The translations under genes were made by a program, and so were the position numbers. The notes beneath the pieces are model-generated. The model saw only the letters and a program-made list of their open reading frames with translations, had not been told where the DNA came from and made no database searches. Of a stretch of 64,000 nucleotides of DNA, positions 36,000-44,129 are shown in pieces. The stretch is from Dermatophilus congolensis (GTDB lineage: Bacteria > Actinomycetota > Actinomycetes > Actinomycetales > Dermatophilaceae). Numbering within the stretch: position 1 is the stretch's first letter; the number at the start of each line of letters is the position of its first letter. The stretch spans positions 1,984,001 through 2,048,000 of the forward strand of contig NZ_UFYA01000001.1 in the NCBI RefSeq assembly GCF_900447215.1, written 5' to 3'.

Positions 36000-36050
36000 A
36001 ATCACGGCGTGCAGGGGAGCCTTGTGGGCTGTTCCCTGCACGCCGTGATT
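36000..36050. terminator. 17-bp-arm hairpin downstream of phosphate antiporter
   Basis: Arms 36000-36016 and 36034-36050 are exact reverse complements with a 17-base loop. It lies 17 bases past the minus-strand antiporter stop and upstream of the binding-protein gene, separating two transcription units. Confidence 0.65.
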
Positions 36051-36066
36051 GGTGTGGCCGATGAGG

Positions 36067-37440
36067 CTAAGCGGTGGTGGCGGCGGTGTGTTCGGCCATG
36101 AGGCGTTTTTCTTCGCGCCAGATCACTTGGAAGATGGCTAGGACCAGGACGTTGAAGGCCAGGAATGTCATGAAGGTGACGTCCCATCCTGCGTATTTGA
36201 CGAGGAATCCAACGCCGGTGGAGGCCAGGGTTGCGCCGAGGAGGTAGCCGAAGAGTCCGGTGAATCCGGCGGCGGTTCCGGCGATGTTGCGTGGGGATAG
36301 GTCTAGGGCTTGGAGGCCGATAAGGGCGACGGGGCCATAGATGAACCCACCGATGAGGGAGATGAAGAGTAGGAGTACCCAGGCTGGGGTGCCGACTGGG
36401 GCTAGCCAGTAGGCGGCGGTGGAGGCTGCGGCGCCGAGCATGAAGAGTGAGACGGTGGCGGATCGGTTGGTGCCGAGGAGTTTGTCTGAGACCCAGCCGC
36501 ACAGGATGGTGCCGAGCAGTCCGGCTAGTTCGAAGGCTGCGAAGCCGACGAGTCCTGATCCGATGCTCATGTGGTGGTGTTCGGATAGGTAGGTGGTGAT
36601 CCAGTGCAGGACGCCGTAGCGCAGGGCGTAGACGAAAACGTTAGCGATGGCGAGCAGCATGATGATGCGGCTGCGAAGGATGTGGGTGACGACGAGCTCT
36701 TTGGTGGAGATGCGTTCGGTGCCTTCGGCGGTGGTGTCTGAGACTTTTGCCGGGTCGTTGCGGTATTCGTCGATGGGGGGTAGGCCGACTGCCGGTGGGT
36801 TGTCGTGGATGAGGAAGAAGGCCACGGCAGCGACGGCCAGGGCGACGAGGGCTGGTAGCCAGTAGGCGCCTTGCCAGTTTTTGCCGCTGGCTCCTAGGCC
36901 AATGCCAACGAGTACGGGTAGGACGCCTGCGCCGAGGTTGTGCGAGGTGTTCCAGAGTGAGCCTTTCCAGCCGCGTTCGCTGGTGCTGAACCATTGGACG
37001 ATGATGCGTCCGCAGGGTGGGTAGCCCATGCCTTGGAACCAGCCGTTGAGGAACATGACGGTGGCGAAGAGGCCGACGCTGGCGGTGACCCAGGGCACGA
37101 ACGCGACGACGAGGTTCATGAGTGCTGATAGGGCCAGCCCGAGGGGTAGGAAGTATCGGGCGTTTGATCTGTCGGAGATCATGGCGCTGAAGAATTTGCT
37201 CAGGCCGTAGCTGACGAGTACTGCGTTGCCGATGATGCCGATGGCGGGTTTGTCGATGGCGCCGCCTTCGTCGAGCAGGAGGGGCGCGATGGTGGAGATG
37301 TTGTTACGGATGAGGTAGAACCCGGCGTAGCCGAGGAAAATCCCCATGAACACCTGGAACCGGTAGCGGCGGTACATGGAGGCAACCGCCTCCGTGGGGA
37401 GTGGGGCGGCCGGCGGCGGTGCCTGCAGCCAGGTGAACAT
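36067..37440 (-). CDS. Organophosphate:phosphate antiporter (GlpT/UhpT/PgtP family)
   Basis: A 457-residue MFS protein of the OPA family with 12 helices, which exchanges phosphorylated three- or six-carbon compounds for phosphate. The signature NGWFQGMGYPPCGRIIVQWF is followed by RGWKGSLWNTSHNLGAG, and the second half has GWVSDKLLGTNR. GlpT, UhpT, UhpC and PgtP share these features, so the substrate cannot be set by eye. The start is ATG 37440. The adjacent two-component system is on the same strand upstream, suggesting substrate-induced expression as for uhp or pgt genes (inference). Confidence 0.88.
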   Translation of the reverse strand: MFTWLQAPPPAAPLPTEAVASMYRRYRFQVFMGIFLGYAGFYLIRNNISTIAPLLLDEGGAIDKPAIGIIGNAVLVSYGLSKFFSAMISDRSNARYFLPLGLALSALMNLVVAFVPWVTASVGLFATVMFLNGWFQGMGYPPCGRIIVQWFSTSERGWKGSLWNTSHNLGAGVLPVLVGIGLGASGKNWQGAYWLPALVALAVAAVAFFLIHDNPPAVGLPPIDEYRNDPAKVSDTTAEGTERISTKELVVTHILRSRIIMLLAIANVFVYALRYGVLHWITTYLSEHHHMSIGSGLVGFAAFELAGLLGTILCGWVSDKLLGTNRSATVSLFMLGAAASTAAYWLAPVGTPAWVLLLFISLIGGFIYGPVALIGLQALDLSPRNIAGTAAGFTGLFGYLLGATLASTGVGFLVKYAGWDVTFMTFLAFNVLVLAIFQVIWREEKRLMAEHTAATTA

Positions 37441-37537
37441 GGGGACTCCTTTGTGCGGGTCGTGGGTGACGTCACGATTCTTCGCTTGTGGGAGTAACGG
37501 CGGCAGTGGGCGTTGGTAACTGTTGGTGCCAGTTTTG

Positions 37538-38266
37538 TTACCGAGTTTGGGTTGGGTTAGGGGTGAGTGGTTCGAGGGTGAAGACGTATCCGGCTCCGCG
37601 TACGGCGGTGATGATTTCGGCGGGTAGTCCAGCTGCTTCGAGTTTGCGGCGGAGTCGGTAGGCGGTGGATTTAACCATGTTGCGTCCGCCTTGGGTTGCG
37701 CTTGTTTCCCATACTTCGTTGAGCAGGGCTCGTAGGGGGACGATTTCTTCTGGGCGGGTGATGAGTGCTTGGAGTAGGCGGCTTTCGGTGGTGGTGACGT
37801 CCAGGCGGGTGCCGTTGACGTGGACGGCGTGGCTGGCGGGGGCCAGGATGATGGGGCCGCAGCAGATGGTGGTGGCGGTGTGGGTGGTGGCTAGTCCGTA
37901 GCGGCGCATGATGGCTCGCACACGCAGGATGAGTTCTTTGGGTGAGAAGGGTTTGGCGAGGTGGTCATCGGCGCCTGCTTCGAGGCCGGTGACGCGGTCA
38001 TCGGTGTCGCCTAGGGCGGTGAGCATGATGACGGGGATGTCTTTGGTGCTGCGGATGCGGCGGCAGAGGTCGTATCCGTTGGAGTCCGGGAGCATGACGT
38101 CGAGAATGACTAGGCAGCAGTCGTGGCGTTCGAATAGTGACCAGCCGTCGTGGGCGGTGTGGGCGGTGAGTACTTCGAGGTTTTCGTTTTCGAGGGCGAA
38201 CGAGATGATTTGGGCGACTTGGGGTTCGTCGTCGATAGCGAGTACGTACCGGGGTGTTGGTGTCAT
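37538..38266 (-). CDS. Response regulator, OmpR/PhoB family
   Basis: A 242-residue DNA-binding regulator. The receiver domain has Asp12/Asp13, phospho-acceptor Asp56 (VILDVMLPD) and Lys105 (LAKPFSP). The winged-helix domain occupies about 125-235, ending with the usual RGAGYVF. ATG 38266 overlaps the stop of the histidine kinase gene by four bases. The likely target is the antiporter gene 97 bases downstream and possibly the ABC importer (inference). Confidence 0.9.
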   Translation of the reverse strand: MTPTPRYVLAIDDEPQVAQIISFALENENLEVLTAHTAHDGWSLFERHDCCLVILDVMLPDSNGYDLCRRIRSTKDIPVIMLTALGDTDDRVTGLEAGADDHLAKPFSPKELILRVRAIMRRYGLATTHTATTICCGPIILAPASHAVHVNGTRLDVTTTESRLLQALITRPEEIVPLRALLNEVWETSATQGGRNMVKSTAYRLRRKLEAAGLPAEIITAVRGAGYVFTLEPLTPNPTQTR

Positions 38267-39030
38267 GCACGGCTCCGGGGCAGGGTCAGAAGCACGGATG
38301 TGCCGTGGTGGGCGATGGAGTCGACGAGGAGGCGTCCGCCGTGGACGTTCACGATGTCGCGGGTGATGGACATGCCTAGGCCAGCTCCGCTGAGCAGTCC
38401 GGCGCGTGGTTCGTATTGCTCAAAGGGTACGAAGACTGAGCGGCAGCGTTGGCGGCTCATACCGGGGCCGAGATCGGCGACGGTGATGACGACGTTGTTT
38501 TCGCCGGCGCGGGCGTGGACACGGATGTCGCTAGTTTCAGCGGCGTAGCGGGCGGCGTTGTTGATGACGTTCCAGAACGCGTGGCGTAAAAGTACGGGGT
38601 CTGCGTGGACGTGCAGTGGGTCGCCTTGGTCGTCGACGACGATGGGAATGGCGCTGGTTTCGCGCAGTTCTTGAGCGGTTTCGCGTAGTAGGAGGCGTAC
38701 ATCGCAGGGTTGCAGGTCTGGACGGAAGTCGTCGCTGTGCATGCGGGCGGAGACGAGGAAGGTGGCGGCTACTCCGATAGCACGGACGCTGTTGGTGCGG
38801 ATGGTGTCCAAAAGTTTGCGTTGTTGGGGGGTGAGTTGTTCTGTGTCGAGAGTTTCGGCGAGCAGTTCGGTGGCGCCTTCGACCAGGGAGAGGGGGGTGC
38901 GAATTTCGTGGGCGAGCACTTGGTGTTCTGGCAGTTCGGGGTGCAGGTGGCGGCGGGGTTTCCAAAGTCGGCCGACGGCGACGCCACCGATGAGCGCTGC
39001 GCCTGCTATGACGGCTCCGACGACATCCAC
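38263..39030 (-). CDS. Short histidine kinase without a sensor domain
   Basis: A 255-residue sensor kinase. One hydrophobic N-terminal segment (2-21) is followed directly by the HisKA H-box HEIRTPLS (His41), the N-box NVINNAARYA and the G boxes DLGPGMS and GAGLGM. There is no periplasmic loop, PAS or HAMP domain, so sensing must depend on a partner protein, such as the antiporter or binding protein (UhpC-like arrangement, inference). The start is GTG 39030. A long hairpin (39018-39071) covers the start codon, which could affect translation. Confidence 0.85.
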   Translation of the reverse strand: MDVVGAVIAGAALIGGVAVGRLWKPRRHLHPELPEHQVLAHEIRTPLSLVEGATELLAETLDTEQLTPQQRKLLDTIRTNSVRAIGVAATFLVSARMHSDDFRPDLQPCDVRLLLRETAQELRETSAIPIVVDDQGDPLHVHADPVLLRHAFWNVINNAARYAAETSDIRVHARAGENNVVITVADLGPGMSRQRCRSVFVPFEQYEPRAGLLSGAGLGMSITRDIVNVHGGRLLVDSIAHHGTSVLLTLPRSRA

Positions 39031-39071
39031 CTGCTCACGCTAGCGGGCGTGTGGGCAGGTGGATGTCGTCG
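39018..39071. promoter_or_regulatory. Hairpin covering the histidine kinase start codon
   Basis: Exact 17-base arms (39018-39034 and 39055-39071) with an inner five-base stem. Unlike other hairpins here it does not follow a stop; it covers the GTG start (39028-39030) and the bases upstream, including the ribosome-binding region. It may reduce translation, bind a protein, or mean that the true start is further downstream. Confidence 0.45.
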
Positions 39072-39163
39072 ATACCGCCGCAGACTGCACTAGTCCGGAA
39101 TTTTTGTCCGCGCGCAGGTGAAGTCGCTTGGTGATGACTCGATACAAACCTGCGGGAACAGCA

Positions 39164-39202
39164 CGAGGCGCGGTGAGCGCATCACTCGCTCACCGCGCCT
39201 CG
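39164..39202. terminator. 16-bp-arm hairpin downstream of hypothetical gene
   Basis: Exact arms 39164-39179 and 39187-39202 with a seven-base loop. Located about 50 bases past the stop of the minus-strand gene 39251-39664. Confidence 0.6.
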
Positions 39203-39250
39203 GCCGCCGCGGCAGTCAGGCGCCCCCTCAGGCACCCGGCCTCGCGGCCG

Positions 39251-39664
39251 TCAGACGTTCATGTGGTCCGGACCGAGTCGCCCCAACTCGCGGCCCACTA
39301 AGAACGCTAACGTCATATCGAGAAGATCCCCCGAGAACGGATTTCCGTCCGGGCATCCTTCTTCGTACATCGTGTGAATGTGCTCGGCGTATTCGACGCT
39401 GATGTCTTCGCCGTTTTTTAAAGGACCGGCCAGGCGATCCATCGCAATTTGCAGCACATAGAAGCTGACCCGCAAGCCTTCTTCAGGAATGTCATCAGGA
39501 ATACGCTCACTTGTTGCCACATAGATGAGCTCTTTGTCGGTTTCAGTCAATCCGCGCAACTCTGCTGGGCTGGCATCGAACCATCGCACGTCACCTGTCA
39601 CCGGGGCACCGACCTGCACCGCTGCGGCCCGTATCAGAGGGGAAAGCCCGAAGCTGCCCATCAT
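39251..39664 (-). CDS. Hypothetical acidic protein
   Basis: A 137-residue soluble, acidic protein with no recognised family. Segments such as DVRWFDASPAELRGLTETDK and FSGDLLDMTLAFLVGRELG suggest a mostly helical small fold. I use the first of two adjacent ATG codons (39664), which follows GAGG by six bases; the frame to 39754 adds Arg-rich residues and is less likely. It faces away from the TelA operon, sharing a 387-base divergent region with it. Confidence 0.55.
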   Translation of the reverse strand: MMGSFGLSPLIRAAAVQVGAPVTGDVRWFDASPAELRGLTETDKELIYVATSERIPDDIPEEGLRVSFYVLQIAMDRLAGPLKNGEDISVEYAEHIHTMYEEGCPDGNPFSGDLLDMTLAFLVGRELGRLGPDHMNV

Positions 39665-40051
39665 GTCAACCTCTTCCCGACCCGTCCGGGGACCCGACGT
39701 CCCGCGTGAATACGCGCACCTATCGGCACCCGACCGAAGTCTCTGAGTCAGCAAACCTCCTCGATTTATTTACCGCTTCCTGCGAGATCAACTGCCTAAC
39801 AACCACACTGCACCCGAACCCTAGCTGTGTGTGAGATGTTCACAGTTACCGGGCCTCGGCGTGTCGGCCCAGCAGTACGTGGTATTTCCACCCCCACCAG
39901 CATCAGCACAACACGGGAACGATATGGAACAGTTGTACGTGAACCCGGTGGGTCACCGGAGCCGCTGAACTACTGGCACAACCAGCCACATGGCTAGGCC
40001 CACCTACCACGCCATCACGCACGGGCCACCAGCCCGGAACAGGGGAGGACC
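39665..40051. other. Divergent intergenic region upstream of the TelA-PknG operon
   Basis: 387 bases with no convincing gene, tRNA or long hairpin. The region must hold the promoter of the nine-gene + strand operon and probably that of the minus-strand hypothetical gene. I cannot point to clear -35/-10 elements by eye. The base bias becomes C/A-rich on the + strand from here. Confidence 0.5.
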
Positions 40052-41266
40052 ATGACGACGCCGTTGCAGCCACCAGAGCCCGTCCTCAAACTGGAAGCCC
40101 CTGCACCGCCACAACCCGTTGCCGCCACCTCCGCTCCCAAAATGGCCCCCGCAGTCCCCGAGAGCGCTATCCCCGCCCTGGACGACAAAGTCAACGAGTT
40201 CATGCGCGGGTTGGACGCCGCAGCAACCAAATCACCCGAATTCGAATCCCGCGCTGCCGAAGTACGAGGCATGGGCGACGCCGACATCCGCCGCGCCGCC
40301 GAATCCAGCAACCGTCTGCTCCAAACCCCCGTCAAAGCACTCAACGACGGCGAAATCAGCAAAGAATCCAAAGTCTCCAACACCCTGTTTGAGCTACGCC
40401 GCACCGTTGAAGACCTCGACCCCGGCAAAGCCTCCGTCGGTAAAAAACTTCTCGGATTCATTCCGATGGGCGGGAAAATCACCGATTACTTCCGCCGCTA
40501 CGAATCCGCCCAGAAACACATCGACGGCATCCTGCACTCCCTACGCAGCGGCCAAGACGAACTACTCAAAGACAACGCCGCCCTCAACGTCGAAAAAAAC
40601 CAGCTCTGGGAATCCATGGGCAAGCTTAACCAGTACGTTTACGTCGCAGAACAACTCGACGCACGAGTCTCAGCTCAAATCACCGAACTAGATGTCAGCG
40701 ACCCCGAACGCGCCAAAGCGATGCGTGAAGACGTTCTCTTCTATATCCGGCAGAAACACCAAGACCTACTCACCCAGCTGGCCGTGTCAATCCAGAACTA
40801 CCTGGCCATCGACATCGTCATCAAAAACAATCTCGAACTCATCAAAGGTGTCGACCGGGCCAGCACCACCACCGTCTCAGCCCTGCGCACCGCGATCATC
40901 GTCGCCCAAGCCCTTAACAACCAAAAGCTCGTCCTAGAACAAATCACCGCGCTCAACACCACCACCTCCAACCTCATCCAATCAACGTCCGAGATGCTGC
41001 GCGACAACTCCGTCACCATCCAGCAACAAGCAGCCAGCTCCACCATCGGCCTACCCCAGCTACAGGCCGCGTTCGCGAACATCTACCAAACCATGGACGC
41101 CATCGACCAGTTCAAACTGGAAGCGCTCGACAACATGGCTACCACCATCGGCACCCTCGAAGGTGAAGTCAGCAAATCCCGCGCTTACCTCGACCGCGCC
41201 AAAAAAGTCGACGAACGCCACAACAACGGCACACTGAACATCGGCGGCCCCAACCCCCGCCCCTGA
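40052..41266 (+). CDS. TelA family toxic-anion-resistance protein
   Basis: A 404-residue cytoplasmic protein of the TelA (toxic anion resistance) family. After a Pro-rich N-terminal tail (1-40) it is almost entirely helical and probably coiled-coil. Family segments are visible: GFIPMGGKITDYFRRYESAQ (about 138-157), DELLKDNAALNVEKNQLWE (about 170-190), LYIRQ-type FYIRQKHQDLLTQLAVSIQNY near 230-250 and a NNLELIKGVDRA segment. Members are linked to tellurite, antimicrobial and stress tolerance, but the biochemical role is unclear. ATG follows AGGGGAGG. It is the first gene of the phospho-signalling operon. Confidence 0.9.
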   Translation: MTTPLQPPEPVLKLEAPAPPQPVAATSAPKMAPAVPESAIPALDDKVNEFMRGLDAAATKSPEFESRAAEVRGMGDADIRRAAESSNRLLQTPVKALNDGEISKESKVSNTLFELRRTVEDLDPGKASVGKKLLGFIPMGGKITDYFRRYESAQKHIDGILHSLRSGQDELLKDNAALNVEKNQLWESMGKLNQYVYVAEQLDARVSAQITELDVSDPERAKAMREDVLFYIRQKHQDLLTQLAVSIQNYLAIDIVIKNNLELIKGVDRASTTTVSALRTAIIVAQALNNQKLVLEQITALNTTTSNLIQSTSEMLRDNSVTIQQQAASSTIGLPQLQAAFANIYQTMDAIDQFKLEALDNMATTIGTLEGEVSKSRAYLDRAKKVDERHNNGTLNIGGPNPRP

Positions 41267-41322
41267 AACCCCAGGCACACCACAGGCATCCGCACAAACC
41301 CGTCCCAAGGAGGTGACCACCC

Positions 41323-41892
41323 GTGTTCGCTGACCTATTCGGCCGCAAAGACACTCCCACCCCAGAAGAAACACACCCCGGCCCGCCCAGCAACGACCGG
41401 CTCCGGGAAGCTCTAGAAGCCACCGAAGCACTCGTGAACACGGGTGAAGTCCCCTCCCCCGTCACCGCGCGTGTACTGCGAGTAACCACTGCAGTACGCG
41501 ACACCCTCCCCCGTCTCGATGCCCTCGGGGCTGGATCAGCCACCGTGTACAACGTTATGGCTACCGCCACCGACTACCTCCCCGACGCCGTCAACGGCTA
41601 CCTGCGCCTGCCCCGACGATTCGCCGACACCCGCCCCGTCGACAACGGCCGCACCTCCCTCATGGTGCTCATCGACCAACTCGACCTGCTCGGCGCCACC
41701 ATGGACAACATCTTCGACGCCGTCTACCGCGAAGACGCCAACGCACTCATCGCGCACGGGCAATTCCTCGCCGACAAATTCGGGCACAGCAGCACCACAC
41801 CTGCCCTCAACCTCAGCGAAAACACCCCCACGCCGCCCCCAACCACCGGCGACCCCGACCGCCTACAACCCCCACCCGAAAACCCGAGGTAA
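41323..41892 (+). CDS. Hypothetical protein between TelA and AAA+ ATPase
   Basis: A 189-residue protein with a very strong AAGGAGG site before GTG 41323. The central part (about 22-155) is helical, with LREALEATEALVNTGEVP and YVLPDAV-like DYLPDAVNGYLRLP segments; the tails are Pro/Thr-rich. I recall similar small partner proteins next to TelA, but do not recognise a named domain. A role as TelA partner is inferred from position only. Confidence 0.7.
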   Translation: MFADLFGRKDTPTPEETHPGPPSNDRLREALEATEALVNTGEVPSPVTARVLRVTTAVRDTLPRLDALGAGSATVYNVMATATDYLPDAVNGYLRLPRRFADTRPVDNGRTSLMVLIDQLDLLGATMDNIFDAVYREDANALIAHGQFLADKFGHSSTTPALNLSENTPTPPPTTGDPDRLQPPPENPR

Positions 41893-41895
41893 CCC

Positions 41896-43308
41896 GTGGA
41901 CTCACCACACACCAGCCCCCACGACCTCCCCCGGGCCCTCACCAACCTCACCGACCTGGCCCAACGAGCCGGAATCAACCCCGACACCGCCCGCAACGAA
42001 GGCATCACCATCGCTGCAGCCACCCTGGCCACCAGCCGCCCCAGCAGCGCCCACAACGCCTGGCAAGACGCCACCGGCGCCACCTTGACAGACTTCTTCA
42101 CCGCCGCGACCCACGGGCGCCGTCACGAACACACCCCCACCCCCCTACTGACCCACCTCATCCACACCTGCTCCCCACACGCCAGCGCTTACGCCCAGGC
42201 CCTAGCCCACATCGCCACCACCTGCGCAGCCCTACCCGAAGCACCCGTCACCGCCGCCGGAAAAGCAACCCGAACCGCCATCACCCAAACCAGCGCAACC
42301 GGCGCCCCCAGCACCAACGGAACAGCCACTTGGCCCACCTCTCACGCCCTCGACCTAAGCAACCTCACCCCTCACCAGCCCACTACCCCTGTCCCGCCCC
42401 CACCCGAAAACACCACCCCGCCCCTACCAAACACGCCCACCGCAACACCCACCAAAACCGTCGAAGAACTCCTGGCCGAACTCGACCAGCTCATCGGACT
42501 AACCAGCGTCAAAACCGAAATCCGCCGCCAAAGCGCCATCCTCGAAATAGAAGCCAAACGCCGCGCCGCCGGACTCAAAACCGCAACCCTTTCCCGCCAC
42601 CTCGTCTTCGTCGGCAACCCCGGAACCGGGAAAACCACCGTCGCCCGCCTCGTCGCCAGCATCTACCACGCCCTGGGACTACTCTCCCAAGGCCAGCTCA
42701 TCGAAGTTGACCGCTCCGAACTCGTCGCCGGATACCTAGGCCAAACCGCTGCCAAAACCGCCGAAATCGCCCAATCCGCCTACGGAGGAGTGCTCTTCAT
42801 CGATGAGGCATACACCCTCGCCGGAGACCAATACGGGCAAGAAGCCATCGACACCCTCGTCAAAGAAATGGAAGACCACCGCGACGAACTCGTCGTCATC
42901 GCCGCTGGATATCCCCGCCCCATGCAGGAATTCATCGACACCAACCCCGGCCTAGCCAGCAGATTCCGCACCACCATCACCTTCGAGGACTACAGCGACG
43001 ACGAAATCGTCTCCATCCTGACCACCCAAGCAACTCACTGGGACTACGACCTCACCCCCCAAGCTCAACAACGCTTCCGCGAAATCCTCGCCGCCACCCC
43101 ACGCGACCACACCTTCGGTAACGGACGATTCGCCCGCAACATCCTCGAAAACGCCATCAGCCACCATGCACTACGCCTGGCCAACATCACCGACCCCACC
43201 ACCGAAGAGCTACGCACCCTCGAACGCAGCGACATCGAAAACCGCGACCACAGCCCAGAAACCACCGCCCCCACCACCACACCCCAGGAGGGCGAAAACC
43301 CGCAATGA
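41896..43308 (+). CDS. AAA+ ATPase (SpoVK/CbbX/EccA type)
   Basis: A 470-residue protein. Residues 1-155 form a variable helical region and 160-185 a Pro/Thr linker. The AAA+ domain (about 190-450) is of the CbbX/SpoVK class, with LDQLIGLTSVKTEIRR, Walker A GNPGTGKT (240-247), Walker B VLFIDEA (299-305), AAGYPRPMQEFI and the arginine-finger region NPGLASRFRTTI. Such ATPases remodel protein complexes. GTG 41896 follows the previous stop by three bases, and its stop overlaps the next start (ATGA). In this operon it probably remodels one of the membrane or kinase partners (inference). Confidence 0.88.
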   Translation: MDSPHTSPHDLPRALTNLTDLAQRAGINPDTARNEGITIAAATLATSRPSSAHNAWQDATGATLTDFFTAATHGRRHEHTPTPLLTHLIHTCSPHASAYAQALAHIATTCAALPEAPVTAAGKATRTAITQTSATGAPSTNGTATWPTSHALDLSNLTPHQPTTPVPPPPENTTPPLPNTPTATPTKTVEELLAELDQLIGLTSVKTEIRRQSAILEIEAKRRAAGLKTATLSRHLVFVGNPGTGKTTVARLVASIYHALGLLSQGQLIEVDRSELVAGYLGQTAAKTAEIAQSAYGGVLFIDEAYTLAGDQYGQEAIDTLVKEMEDHRDELVVIAAGYPRPMQEFIDTNPGLASRFRTTITFEDYSDDEIVSILTTQATHWDYDLTPQAQQRFREILAATPRDHTFGNGRFARNILENAISHHALRLANITDPTTEELRTLERSDIENRDHSPETTAPTTTPQEGENPQ

Positions 43309-44129
43309 GCACCAGCCTTCACGCCACAGCAACACCCCCCGCCACCTCCACGCCAGCAACAACAACCCCAGCCACACACACCATCACCAGCAGCCCAACA
43401 ACACCCACACCACGACGACGCAACACCCGCGCCCGGCTACGCACCTGGTCAGCGGCAGCCATCGCCACCGGCACCCTCACCGGAATCGTCGGCATGGGCG
43501 CACTCGGCCTAGCCTCCCCACGCACCTCCACTTACAACAAAGCCCTCAACAACGCCACCACCATCGCCCAAACCCTGCCCACCGCTGCCCAACAAGTACG
43601 CATCTCCCCCGACACCCACTCCGCACGCAACCACTTCACCGCCGCCGCCACCGACCTCGCCTCCCGCATCCCCCATCTAGCCGCCAGCGCCCCCACCACT
43701 GACACCCCCACCTACCAAACCATCGCCCACAAACTCGCCACCTACATCGCCACCGTCAACGCTGGCACATCCACCACCGACACCGACACCACCTTCACCA
43801 ACGACGTCACCACCCCCCTAGTTGCCATGAGCGACAACACCACCCCCCTCATCGCCACCAGCCTCTACGCCCTCACCGCCCTCACCGCCCTCACCGCCCT
43901 CACCGGCGCCGGCATCACCCTGGCACGCACCACCAAACGCCTCATCAGCCTGCCCATCCTCACCGGCATCGTGCTCCTGAGTACCTGCACCGGCATCACC
44001 GCCACCAACCTCCTAGGCACCGGCACCCTACCCACCTTCGCCGCAGGCGCCCTCACCCTCACCGGCAGCATCCTAGCCGGAATCCTCACCGCCAGAGGCA
44101 TCAACAAACGCGCCCAGGAGTACCGATGA
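43305..44129 (+). CDS. Four-helix membrane protein (GlnX-like topology)
   Basis: A 274-residue membrane protein. A Thr/Pro-rich cytoplasmic tail (1-45) precedes helix 1 (about 48-70). An extracellular part of some 110 residues (about 72-183) looks helical. Three more helices (about 185-206, 212-235, 240-262) are followed by a short basic end. Helix 2 contains four tandem A-L-T triplets (nine-base DNA repeats around 43868-43903). The topology recalls mycobacterial GlnX, the membrane partner of PknG, as I remember it; sequence identity was not tested. It overlaps both neighbours by four bases. Confidence 0.7.
   Translation: MSTSLHATATPPATSTPATTTPATHTITSSPTTPTPRRRNTRARLRTWSAAAIATGTLTGIVGMGALGLASPRTSTYNKALNNATTIAQTLPTAAQQVRISPDTHSARNHFTAAATDLASRIPHLAASAPTTDTPTYQTIAHKLATYIATVNAGTSTTDTDTTFTNDVTTPLVAMSDNTTPLIATSLYALTALTALTALTGAGITLARTTKRLISLPILTGIVLLSTCTGITATNLLGTGTLPTFAAGALTLTGSILAGILTARGINKRAQEYR
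43868..43903 (+). repeat. Four tandem copies of a nine-base unit
   Basis: Unit GCCCTCACC repeated four times, encoding part of A-L-T x4 in a membrane helix of the protein above. Copy number could vary between strains. Confidence 0.7.

Noticed and set aside
40119-40691. 190-codon frame overlapping telA
   Set aside because: Ser/Pro/Thr-rich shadow of TelA in the +1 frame.
40052-41266. A tellurite-resistance operon in the strict sense
   Set aside because: TelA is present but no terC, terD or terZ genes; the neighbours point to phosphorylation signalling instead.
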